From: Bacteroidota bacterium | GTDB lineage: Bacteria; Bacteroidota; Bacteroidia; Chitinophagales; Chitinophagaceae | Direction: 5' to 3' | DNA length: 8,965 nt | NCBI GenBank assembly: GCA_021780705.1 | Contig: JAJXYG010000326.1 | Location: forward strand, 1 to 8,965 | Shown: piece after piece, positions 1-6,816 of the stretch | Position numbering within the stretch: the first letter of the stretch is position 1 | How the letters are laid out: each line of letters opens with the position of its first letter | Notes under the pieces: model-generated | Told to the model about the DNA's origin: nothing | Databases searched by the model: none | Seen by the model: only the letters and a program-made list of their open reading frames with translations | Position numbers and translations under genes: made by a program

Positions 1-739
1 TACCCGGAACAAGCACTACCCGGCGGCCACGGCACATGAAGTGCCAGACAGTGAAGTAATGAACAGTCACCCCTCTGTACTTAAATCGTTTTTGCCCATT
101 GTGACTCCGGTGATTCTTATTGCTGCTGGAAGCCTGGTAACGACCCTTTCTCCACAAAGTCAAAGTCTCATTCTAAAAGCACTGATGTTTGTAGGACAAC
201 CTGTGATCGCCCTGCTGATGGGGGTAGCGTTTTCCCTTTTGCTCCTAAAGGGAAGACCCCGCACCTCATTAAATCACATTTTTGAAACGGCCATCGAAAA
301 GGCGGGGCCAATATTGATTGTTACCGCCGCGGGAGGTATGTTTGGTGCCATCATCAAAAGCACGGGAATTGGGGCAAGCGTAGGGCTCGGTTTGAGAGAC
401 ACGGGCCTTGGAATTGCCATTCCTTTTATTATCGCATTTATATTAAAGACTGCCCAGGGCTCTTCCACGGTAGCGATCATTACTGCCGCCTCTATTATTG
501 CCCCGATGGTCCCGGCCCTCGGTCTGGATTCCCAGGCAGGAAAGATACTCACCATGCTGTCTATGGGAGCGGGGTCCATGATGATATCCCATGCAAACGA
601 CTCCTATTTCTGGGTAATTACTAAGTTCTCCGACCTGCATGCAGACATCACCCTGAAGGTATTTTCAACTACGACTGCGATCATGGGATCTACCGTCTTT
701 GCCTTAGTATGGCTCGCTTCTCTGGTCTTTTTGCATTAA
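1..739 (+). CDS. GntP-family gluconate/glycerate:H+ symporter, C-terminal part (5' end outside window)
   Basis: This is an inner-membrane permease of the gluconate:H+ symporter (GntP) family, which imports sugar acids. The reading frame is open to the left edge (first full codon at base 2), and a GTG at 41 is internal, so the gene is truncated by the window. About 245 residues remain, roughly the second half of a family member of about 440. Counting from the GTG, hydrophobic segments lie near residues 17-35, 45-70, 90-110, 122-160 and 210-231. Family hallmarks are KTAQGSSTVAIITAA (about 136-150) and GAGSMMISHANDSYFWV (about 175-191), matching the conserved QGSxTVA and SHxNDSxFW regions. It ends with TAA at 737-739, 40 bp before a glycerate 2-kinase on the same strand. 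That neighbour suggests glycerate or a related C3 acid as substrate rather than gluconate; this is inference. Family assignment is confident, substrate is not. Confidence 0.93.
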   Translation, partial: TRNKHYPAATAHEVPDSEVMNSHPSVLKSFLPIVTPVILIAAGSLVTTLSPQSQSLILKALMFVGQPVIALLMGVAFSLLLLKGRPRTSLNHIFETAIEKAGPILIVTAAGGMFGAIIKSTGIGASVGLGLRDTGLGIAIPFIIAFILKTAQGSSTVAIITAASIIAPMVPALGLDSQAGKILTMLSMGAGSMMISHANDSYFWVITKFSDLHADITLKVFSTTTAIMGSTVFALVWLASLVFLH

Positions 740-779
740 TATTATACTCAGGGCCTCATACCAACCCAAAGGTTCGATT

Positions 780-2114
780 ATGAATTCAAAATCAATTGCG
801 TCACAAATTTTTCTTTCCGGTTTAAATGGCGTGGTTCCGGCAAAACTGATCCGGGATGAGGTCTCCCTGGCGGAAGATATGTTGCGGATCCAGGATTTTA
901 ATTTTTCGCTGAAGGGAATTAAACATATTTATTTGCTTGGAGCGGGGAAGGCCAGAGCCAATATGGCTATGGAATTGGAGCGCATTTTGGGAAGCAGGAT
1001 TTCCGGCGGCCATATAGTGGTAAAATACGGCCACCAGAGTCAGTTACGATACACTGAAGTCACTGAGGCGGGCCACCCGGTCCCCGACCTTAATAGTTAC
1101 AGAGCCTCCCGCATTATTTTGGAATTTGCCCACAAAGCCACGGATGAGGACCTGGTCATTTGCCTGCTATCAGGTGGAGGCTCTTCGCTTATGGCAGATT
1201 TGCCAATGGGAATATCCGAGCAGGAAATGAGCCTTACCAATTCACTCCTGTTAAATTCAGGTGCCAATATCAAAGAAATTAATTCCGTAAGAAAGCATTT
1301 GTCCCGTATCAAAGGCGGGCAATTGGCACTTGCCGCTCATCCGGCTAGAGTAATCAGTCTCATCTTGTCAGACGTAATTGGCAATCCATTGGACGTAATT
1401 GCTTCCGGGCCTACGGTGGCTGATCCCACCACCTATAAAGACGCAATGGAGGTCATCCAAAAATATCAACTTGAAAAGACCGTACCGGCCACTGTCATTC
1501 ACTACCTGAAAAATGGAGTCGCTGGCGGGTTTCCAGAAACCCTCAAACCGGAAAATCCGGTATTGCATAGGGTAAAGAACCTGATTATCGGAGATAATGC
1601 CAAGGCATTGGAAGCAGCCCGCCTTCAAGCCATCGATTTGGGATTTGAGACGAAAGTGCTGACCAGCAGCCTTTCTGGAAACACTATTGAGGTGACCGAT
1701 AATTTGATTCGGAACGCTATTGAAATGGCAGGAGATTCAGGGACCAAACACCCCCTGTGCCTGCTGCTGGGTGGCGAAACCACCCTCAGGGTGGAAGGTT
1801 CCGGAAAGGGAGGCCGAAACCAGCATATGGCCTTGCGGGCGGCAACCCTCCTTGAAAATTATGAGGGAATTACCTTCTTGGCGGCGGGCACCGACGGAAC
1901 GGATGGTCCTACCCCTGTAGCCGGGGCTGTGGTAGATGCTCAGACCGTCCGGGAGGCCCGGGCTCGGGAAATAAACCCATGGGAATATCTGGGCAATTAC
2001 AATTCTTTTCACTTTTTTGAAAATGCGGGTGGTCATATAGTGACTGGTCCCACCCTTACTAATGTAATGGACATGATCGTCATTTTGGTGGAGAAAGCCC
2101 GAATTCCCCATTGA
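780..2114 (+). CDS. gckA: Glycerate 2-kinase, MOFRL/GckA (TtuD) type
   Basis: A cytoplasmic kinase of 444 residues that phosphorylates D-glycerate with ATP, normally giving 2-phosphoglycerate for entry into lower glycolysis. Older annotation calls this family hydroxypyruvate reductase (TtuD). The N-terminal DUF4147-type domain shows LGAGKA (53-58), EAGHPVPD (96-103), SGGGSSL (131-137), the NSVRKHLSRIKGG block (168-180), SDVIGNP (197-203) and ASGPT (208-212). The C-terminal MOFRL domain shows LLGGETT (329-335), GKGGRNQ (342-348), AAGTDGTDGPT (368-378) and TGPTLTNVMD (422-431). Lys57 and Arg346 align by eye with the catalytic Lys and Arg described for the Thermotoga enzyme. The length is normal and no key motif is missing. 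ATG at 780 has a weak AAAGG 7 nt upstream and lies 40 bp after the permease stop, so the two are probably co-transcribed. The permease likely supplies its substrate. Confidence 0.95.
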   Translation: MNSKSIASQIFLSGLNGVVPAKLIRDEVSLAEDMLRIQDFNFSLKGIKHIYLLGAGKARANMAMELERILGSRISGGHIVVKYGHQSQLRYTEVTEAGHPVPDLNSYRASRIILEFAHKATDEDLVICLLSGGGSSLMADLPMGISEQEMSLTNSLLLNSGANIKEINSVRKHLSRIKGGQLALAAHPARVISLILSDVIGNPLDVIASGPTVADPTTYKDAMEVIQKYQLEKTVPATVIHYLKNGVAGGFPETLKPENPVLHRVKNLIIGDNAKALEAARLQAIDLGFETKVLTSSLSGNTIEVTDNLIRNAIEMAGDSGTKHPLCLLLGGETTLRVEGSGKGGRNQHMALRAATLLENYEGITFLAAGTDGTDGPTPVAGAVVDAQTVREARAREINPWEYLGNYNSFHFFENAGGHIVTGPTLTNVMDMIVILVEKARIPH

Positions 2115-2152
2115 ATGGAGATACCGCTCTTTGCCAGAAAGTGAAAAGGCCG

Positions 2153-2188
2153 TCATTTTATGAAGGGAGGGCTCCCTCAGGTAAATGA
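2153..2188 (+). terminator. Hairpin downstream of the glycerate kinase gene
   Basis: An imperfect stem-loop lies about 40 bp after the kinase stop. The outer arms are TCATTT (2153-2158) and AAATGA (2183-2188). The inner arms are AGGGA (2164-2168) and TCCCT (2173-2177) around GGGC. No clear T-run follows, so it is either a weak terminator or an mRNA 3'-end stabiliser. A near-identical inner hairpin follows the secreted-protein gene at 6767-6782, which supports a 3'-end role. Confidence 0.4.
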
Positions 2189-2456
2189 AATGGAAGCGTG
2201 GGCAAGCCAAAGGGGTCGATAAATAGCAGTGTCTATAATCCCCAAATAAAAAAAAGCATCAGGTCTCTTTTTCTCCCGCTTTCGCGATCGAAACTTACTA
2301 ACCCAATGCTTTGCAGGAAACGTATTTTTGCCTCTTGCGAGACTATCTTCAGTCTCCTTCACCGATTGAACCGTTTTACCGATTCTTTCAATTGTTGAGT
2401 TAAAGTTACTATCTCAGCTGGCTGAAAGCAAATTTTTTGCCTTGTAGTTGCGCACT
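2189..2456. other. Gene-free stretch between the kinase terminator and the SDR remnant
   Basis: Nothing recognisable is encoded. Short minus-strand frames exist, for example a hydrophilic, Lys/Arg-rich stretch at about 2250-2350 reading QEAKIRFLQSIGLVSFDRES. They have no start and are interrupted by stops, and could be further debris of the neighbouring decayed gene. An A-run (about 2247-2256) is the only other visible feature. Confidence 0.4.
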
Positions 2457-2612
2457 TTAAATAAACCAGTTTGTGCACATTATAAGCGGGGTAATGCACA
2501 AAGGGGATGCTTCAATCACAGGGTAATGCACAAAATGAGCAGACTCAACGATGGTTACCTCATCAGGCAGGTTCGCCTCCACAAAATTCAACCGATCTGT
2601 GGTACCATCCAA
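2457..2612 (-). pseudogene. Decayed fragment of an NAD-dependent epimerase / dihydroflavonol-reductase-like SDR
   Basis: In one minus-strand frame, 51 codons between two in-frame stops (TAG just upstream at 2616-2618, TAA at 2457-2459) encode a peptide beginning LDGTTDRLNFVEANLPDE and continuing with HFVHYPVIEASP. This resembles the region of extended SDR/NAD-dependent epimerases after the nucleotide-binding strand 2, where family members typically read 'TDRLxFVEANLLDExSI..A..C.FVLHxASP', followed by a 'TP...GTN' block. Here the later part (CITPLIMCTNWFI) keeps only an echo of that block. The N-terminal Rossmann GxxGxxG and the catalytic YxxxK regions are absent. There is no plausible start, and frames are broken on both sides. 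It is therefore most likely a remnant of a gene once read leftwards. The assignment rests on remembered family patterns and a short match, so confidence is moderate. Confidence 0.5.
2489..2534. repeat. 14-bp direct repeat GGGTAATGCACAAA, two copies 32 bp apart
   Basis: Identical copies lie at 2489-2502 and 2521-2534. An inverted 8-bp copy of the core (TTTGTGCA, 2470-2477) stands just to the left, so TTTGTGCA/TGCACAAA can also form a hairpin with an 17-nt loop. The copies sit inside the decayed SDR fragment and fall in different reading frames, since 32 is not a multiple of 3. They may be a slippage product of decay or protein-binding sites. Confidence 0.6.
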
Positions 2613-2675
2613 CCTCTATTTAAGGCTGAAAAATCAGGTTTAGATTCAAAATGGAATAACTTACTTATACAAACA

Positions 2676-2692
2676 AGGGTGCCCCGCACCCT
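2676..2692 (-). terminator. Rho-independent terminator of the GH63 gene
   Basis: On the minus strand a perfect 7-bp GC-rich stem (AGGGTGC / GCACCCT, loop GGG) begins 15 nt after the hydrolase stop codon and is followed directly by the T-rich TGTTTGT. This is the classical arrangement for intrinsic termination of the leftward transcript. Confidence 0.65.
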
Positions 2693-2707
2693 GGCCCCAA
2701 AGTCCCA

Positions 2708-5350
2708 TCATCCAGCAGAATCGGCATTCAGCTCATTAATCAATTGAGCCACCAGGGAAGTCCACCCGGTCTGGTGGCTGGCGCCAAGCCCATTGCCCTG
2801 ATCCCCATGAAAATATTCATAGAATTGCACCAGGTGCGCATTCTCCTCCCTTTTATAGAAGTCATTATATTTTCCATAAATCCTCCGGTTACCATCTTCA
2901 TCCCTTTCAAACAAACTAATCACCCTTCGGGTAAGTTCATCCGCCACCTGGTTCAGGTTCATGAGCTTTCCAGACCCCACCGGGCATTCCACCGTAAGGG
3001 AATCCCCGTAAAACTTACCATATTTCCGGATGGATTGAATAATGACATAGTTGATGGGAATCCAGACCGGCCCCCTCCAATTGGAGTTTCCCCCGAAAAG
3101 GTTGGACGTCGAATCCCCCGGATCATACTGGATACTGTAATCCACATGGTCTATGGTCACCGCAAAGGGATTTTTTTCATGGTATTTGGAAAGGGCCCTG
3201 ATCCCGCCCGGGGACAGAAATTCTTCTTCATGCAGCAAATGCTCCAGGATTTGTCTCAATCTTTCCTGGGGAACCAGGGAAAGCAGAATACTGTCTCCGT
3301 TTTTGCCTTCCTCATTGGGCCAGAATCTTTTATTTTCCCTGCGGTACTTTTCAAACCAGGTCATTCGCTTTTTGAAATCACCTAGCTTGTCCAGTACCTC
3401 CTTTTGGATAACAGACACAGCGAACAGGGAAGTGAGCCCCACAATTGACTGGATGCGTAATTGGATCGGATTGCTTCCAGCAGGAGATAGAATGTCATAG
3501 AAGAATTTCTCATGATCATTCCACAATCCATGCTCATTGAGTGCTTCAGCTATGAGCACAAAATGTTCGAAGAATTTGGTCGCGGTATCTTCAAAGGCCG
3601 GATCTTCCATGGCTATCTCAATAGCCATATCCATCATATTGAGTGCATACATTCCCATCCAACTCGTCCCGTCAGCCTGCTCGAGTACCTGGTTTCCCGG
3701 CATTTCGATGCTGCGGTTGAACACCCCGATGTTATCCAGCCCCAGAAATCCTCCCTGAAAGATGCTGTTTCCCCGAGCATCCTTTCGGTTGATCCACCAG
3801 GTAAAATTGATGATGAGTTTATGAAATATCTTTTTCAGAAAGGTAATGTCTGCAGTCCCTGATTGCAGTTTTTCAATTCGATACACCTGGAGCGCAGCCC
3901 AGGCCTGGACCGGCGGATTGACATCACTGAAATGCCATTCATAAGCCGGCAGCTGTCCATCCGGCTTCATGAACCATTCTCTCATGATGAGCAAGAGCTG
4001 GTCCTTGGCAAAGCAGGAATCCATGCTGGCCATGGGGATGCAATGAAAGGCAAGGTCCCAGGCCGCATACCAGGGATATTCCCATTTATCCGGCATCATG
4101 ATTATATTCTGGTTCTTCAGATGCTTCCATTCATGATTGCGGCCGTATAATTTACCGTCATTGACCGGGGTGATCCCGTCACTGGTAGTCAGCCATCGCT
4201 CCACATCATAATGGTAGTATTGTTTGCTCCAGAGCATGCCGGCAAGGGCTTGGCGTTGGATATTCCTCAATTCAGGAGTAATCTTTGAAGGCAGGATTGT
4301 TTCATAAAATACGTCCGCCTCTGCCTTGCGGGTAGCAAAAATATTTTCAAACCCCGGTTCAAAGGCATTATTAAGCTCTTTATTGGACAACCTGAGATAA
4401 AGCACCTTCTCTCCTCCCCCGTCAATTGTATAATTATAAATGGGGGCAAATTTGGTACCTGAGATGCTCTTGCGAAGTGATTTTACATTTTTCCTCCGGA
4501 TGATCCCTTCGTGGAAGGCGTCTTTGACAAATGGGGTGGGATTGGGCTTGCCATTCACCCGCTGCATGTTGGTTTCATTTTCCGTGTAGAAAGTAGCCCG
4601 GGTTTTTTCAAAATAAAAATAGTAGGTCCCCAGCCGGTGGTGGGTGGCCTTTACTGTGGTCTTGTTATAATCTTCAATTATGGGTTTTACTGATCCCTCC
4701 TTGTACCTTTTCCGGTTATAAAACCACAAGGTGGGAAGCACGGTTATCCCCGCCGGCTTGTCAGCGCGATTTTGAATCTTAATGCGAATGAAGAGATCCT
4801 GGGAATCCTGCTTGGCATAGGTTATGTGGACATCAAAATATTCATTATTATCAAATACCCCTGTATCAAGGATCTCATATTCAGGGTCCATTTTGGACCG
4901 TTTTCGGTTTTCGCTTCTGATTTTTTCGTAAGGAAACTCCTGCTGGGGATACTTATATAAATATTCCATGTAATAATGGGTAGGAATATTATCCAGATAA
5001 TAATATAACTCCTTTACGTCTTCACCATGATTGCCCTCATTATTTCCCAGACCGAACAACCGTTCCTTTAAAATTGGATCCTTCCTATTCCACAGGGTGA
5101 CTGCAAAACATAAACTCTGGAAGAAATCAGAAATTCCTGCTATCCCATCCTCGCCCCAGATATAACTTCTGTAGTGAGCCTGGTCATAGGGAAAGTAATT
5201 CCATGCATCTCCAAAATACCCATAATCCTCTCTGACGGTACCCCATTGCCGTTCACTTAAATAAGGACCCCATTGTTCTAAGGGAATGTTCTTGCTCAGG
5301 TTTTCAATCAGGCGCTGATGCTCTGCCGACGAACTGCTTTTTTGATTCAC
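2708..5350 (-). CDS. GH63 / MGH1-like glycoside hydrolase (glucosidase-type, cytoplasmic)
   Basis: An 880-residue inverting glycoside hydrolase of the GH63 group, whose bacterial members act on alpha-glucosides or on mannosyl-/glucosylglycerate. The N-terminal part (about 1-300) carries the subfamily signature GPYLSERQWGTVREDYG (28-44) and probably forms the beta-domain. The rest (about 350-870) looks like the (alpha/alpha)6 barrel, with WYAAWDLAFH (427-436), GGFLGLDNIGVFNRS (533-547), NWRGPVWIPINY (757-768) and QFYEYFHG to TGWTSLV (842-867). By eye Asp539 fits the general acid and Glu845 the general base; both are present. There is no signal peptide, so it should act in the cytoplasm. It is about twice as long as characterised mannosylglycerate hydrolases (about 420-450 residues), so substrate is open. 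The start is GTG at 5350, directly preceded by in-frame TAA, and is the only start that keeps the conserved N-terminus. It is convergent with the kinase gene and ends at its own terminator. Confidence 0.9.
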   Translation of the reverse strand: MNQKSSSSAEHQRLIENLSKNIPLEQWGPYLSERQWGTVREDYGYFGDAWNYFPYDQAHYRSYIWGEDGIAGISDFFQSLCFAVTLWNRKDPILKERLFGLGNNEGNHGEDVKELYYYLDNIPTHYYMEYLYKYPQQEFPYEKIRSENRKRSKMDPEYEILDTGVFDNNEYFDVHITYAKQDSQDLFIRIKIQNRADKPAGITVLPTLWFYNRKRYKEGSVKPIIEDYNKTTVKATHHRLGTYYFYFEKTRATFYTENETNMQRVNGKPNPTPFVKDAFHEGIIRRKNVKSLRKSISGTKFAPIYNYTIDGGGEKVLYLRLSNKELNNAFEPGFENIFATRKAEADVFYETILPSKITPELRNIQRQALAGMLWSKQYYHYDVERWLTTSDGITPVNDGKLYGRNHEWKHLKNQNIIMMPDKWEYPWYAAWDLAFHCIPMASMDSCFAKDQLLLIMREWFMKPDGQLPAYEWHFSDVNPPVQAWAALQVYRIEKLQSGTADITFLKKIFHKLIINFTWWINRKDARGNSIFQGGFLGLDNIGVFNRSIEMPGNQVLEQADGTSWMGMYALNMMDMAIEIAMEDPAFEDTATKFFEHFVLIAEALNEHGLWNDHEKFFYDILSPAGSNPIQLRIQSIVGLTSLFAVSVIQKEVLDKLGDFKKRMTWFEKYRRENKRFWPNEEGKNGDSILLSLVPQERLRQILEHLLHEEEFLSPGGIRALSKYHEKNPFAVTIDHVDYSIQYDPGDSTSNLFGGNSNWRGPVWIPINYVIIQSIRKYGKFYGDSLTVECPVGSGKLMNLNQVADELTRRVISLFERDEDGNRRIYGKYNDFYKREENAHLVQFYEYFHGDQGNGLGASHQTGWTSLVAQLINELNADSAG

Positions 5351-5407
5351 TTATAATAATTTAGCCGTTTACGGGAGGTAAATTCAATTCGTTCAAGCTA
5401 ATCGTGT

Positions 5408-5439
5408 GAAAGCTATAACAGCATGGCAAATCAATCCAA
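5408..5439 (-). promoter_or_regulatory. Possible Bacteroidota-type promoter of the GH63 gene
   Basis: On the minus strand TAGCTTTC (5415-5408) matches 7 of 8 positions of the Bacteroidota -7 element TAnnTTTG. A TTG at 5439-5437 lies 21 bp upstream as a possible -33 element, and another lies at 5434-5432. This would give a leader of roughly 50 nt before the GTG start. It is pattern evidence only. Confidence 0.3.
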
Positions 5440-5499
5440 TCCGCTATCACTTTTTCTTCTCCTTTTCAAAGGTTTTTTTATGGCCTGAAAAAGAGAAAT

Positions 5500-5649
5500 A
5501 TGTCAGCAAAAATATCCTTTAATCATCAGAAAATCACACTTAAATTGCAGCCTCAATCAAATTCCAAAATGGACCACCCTAATAGAACATCCGAAGCGGT
5601 TTTTGAATTCTTAAAAAAGGGCTATTTTGAGTCGGTACCTAATGAGTGA
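5500..5649 (+). CDS. Possible small protein, 49 aa, unknown
   Basis: An ATG at 5500 opens a 49-codon frame ending in TGA at 5647-5649, in the 364-bp divergent interval between the hydrolase and secreted-protein genes. The peptide begins MSAKISFNHQK and ends FEFLKKGYFESVPNE. It is hydrophilic, with no membrane segment or recognisable domain. A second in-frame ATG at 5569 would give 26 residues. Purine-rich GAAAAAGAGAAAT precedes the first ATG. The stop lies 65 bp before the secreted-protein ATG, so it could be an upstream small gene or leader. Chance occurrence is quite possible at this length. Confidence 0.25.
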   Translation: MSAKISFNHQKITLKLQPQSNSKMDHPNRTSEAVFEFLKKGYFESVPNE

Positions 5650-5714
5650 ATCCGGTGACGGAAAATATTCAGTCCGTACTACCAAAAAGTACCTCTACCA
5701 ATAACTACATTCGC

Positions 5715-6752
5715 ATGAAGACAATACTGCTTTTAATTGCATTTTGCTTCACGACCCCCCTATCTCTTTATTCCCAAAAGTTTTCATTAGGGGATCTCTT
5801 TGGATTGACATCGATGAATACCGGGGACGTAGAGCACTTCATGGACCGGCAAGGTTTTGAAGAATCCTGCCAAAACCAGGACAATGGCACAATTGAAGTG
5901 AGCTTCGAAACCAAAAAGAACCGTCACAATATTCAGGCCTATCCGGAAAAGATGGTGGAGATAAGAATTGATTCGGGCACCAAAACCTATTCCCTTTTCA
6001 CCCGAAACGCGCATGATTTCATACAGGCAAAGAAAAAGCTTATAAAGGCAGGATATTTCCATGGCTCTCAGGATGAAGCAGAATCAGCCGGTGGAAGCAT
6101 GCTATTCCAAAGGGACAATATGAGCCTGCTGGCCATTCGCCCTTGGGAGGACAGCGCAGGGTATTACCTGTTGCAACTTAATATCTGGAAAATACCTGCC
6201 TCGGTGACATTCGCAGAGGATTTGCTTCAATTTGACTCCTACCAGTACCTGGCCAGTTTCTTCGGATCGAGAAACATCAAAAGTGATCTCTATTATTTTT
6301 CGAAAAACGAGCTGAAAAAATGTTCGGTACTTTATAATGGCACTAAACGTCAGGCCGTTTTTATATGGGGAGATGAAGAGAATCTAAACCATCTTTCCTA
6401 CATCATTTTTAGTAATGGCATTCCCACTCTGGGTGCGGAAAGCAATGCAGCCCTAAGCGGCACAAGTGGCTGGCATTTCCGATCAGGTATCTATACAGGT
6501 ATGAGCCTTCGGGAACTACTCAAGCTCAACCAGGCCGATTTTGAAATCTATGGAAACCAGTCTGAATTTTCTTTTATGGTGAAACCCAATCCACTGGGTA
6601 AGATTGATTTCAGTACCACCGCCCTGATGCTTAGTTGTGACCAATGCGCAGGAAACCCGCTTTTTAACCAGCCAGCCCTCAGCGCGCTATCTCTTGTAAA
6701 ATCAAGTATCCCGCTAAAAGTTCACGACATCATACTGTATCCCAAGAAGTAA
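5715..6752 (+). CDS. Secreted protein of unknown function, 345 aa
   Basis: The best start is ATG at 5715, because it places a signal peptide at the very N-terminus: MKTILLLIAFCFTTPLSLYS, then QKFSLGDLF, with likely cleavage near residue 20. A GTG at 5646 in the same frame would add 23 polar residues before it and is less likely. There is no lipobox, so the product is probably periplasmic or exported. I do not recognise the family with certainty. The C-terminal third has SGIYTGMSLRELLKLNQADF (257-276) followed by a Gly-containing turn. This resembles the 'G..xGtSLkELexLNGkpF' pattern I recall from uncharacterised Bacteroidota periplasmic proteins. A CxxC (Cys308, Cys311) lies near the end, with further cysteines at 11 (signal peptide), 51 and 203. 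It is divergent from the hydrolase gene, stands alone on its strand, and is followed by hairpins from 15 nt after the stop. Confidence 0.8.
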   Translation: MKTILLLIAFCFTTPLSLYSQKFSLGDLFGLTSMNTGDVEHFMDRQGFEESCQNQDNGTIEVSFETKKNRHNIQAYPEKMVEIRIDSGTKTYSLFTRNAHDFIQAKKKLIKAGYFHGSQDEAESAGGSMLFQRDNMSLLAIRPWEDSAGYYLLQLNIWKIPASVTFAEDLLQFDSYQYLASFFGSRNIKSDLYYFSKNELKKCSVLYNGTKRQAVFIWGDEENLNHLSYIIFSNGIPTLGAESNAALSGTSGWHFRSGIYTGMSLRELLKLNQADFEIYGNQSEFSFMVKPNPLGKIDFSTTALMLSCDQCAGNPLFNQPALSALSLVKSSIPLKVHDIILYPKK

Positions 6753-6766
6753 AAAATGACCCGTAA

Positions 6767-6782
6767 AAGGGAGGGTTCCCTT
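6767..6782 (+). terminator. Short hairpin after the secreted-protein gene
   Basis: AAGGGA (6767-6772) pairs with TCCCTT (6777-6782) around GGGT, starting 14 nt after the stop codon. It matches the inner hairpin after the glycerate kinase gene at 14 of 16 positions. No T-run follows, so the termination role is inferred from position and recurrence. Confidence 0.4.
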
Positions 6783-6792
6783 ACAACTGAAA

Positions 6793-6816
6793 AGACCTGC
6801 AATACCTTGCAGGTCT
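6793..6816. terminator. Perfect 10-bp hairpin, T-tract on minus-strand side
   Basis: The arms AGACCTGCAA and TTGCAGGTCT pair perfectly around TACC. Read on the minus strand, the stem is followed by a T-tract (TCTTTTCAG), the form of an intrinsic terminator for leftward transcription. On the plus strand the same bases form an A-tract before the stem. It may act in both directions for the secreted-protein gene. I recall similar GACCTGCAAGG-type hairpins as recurrent in Bacteroidota genomes; that is memory, not checked. Confidence 0.55.

Noticed and set aside
1737..2210. Minus-strand frame of 157 codons over the end of the glycerate kinase
   Set aside because: It lies opposite conserved MOFRL motifs and encodes nothing family-like.
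2676..2692. Considered whether the GC-rich hairpin was a transposon end or attachment site
   Set aside because: Its position 15 nt after a stop codon and the following T-rich tract fit a terminator; no partner inverted repeat or target duplication was seen.
2448..2747. Plus-strand frame of 99 codons across the convergent gap
   Set aside because: It overlaps the SDR remnant and the hydrolase terminator on the other strand, and the peptide has no recognisable pattern.
2744..3385. Long open plus-strand frame opposite the hydrolase gene (213 codons)
   Set aside because: It is the antisense shadow of the well-supported GH63 coding region; its protein has no recognisable domain. Similar shadows at 3153-3500, 3512-3862 and 3863-4150 were dropped for the same reason.
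5646..5714. Extended N-terminus of the secreted protein from GTG 5646
   Set aside because: It would bury the signal peptide behind 23 polar residues; ATG at 5715 gives a normal signal peptide.
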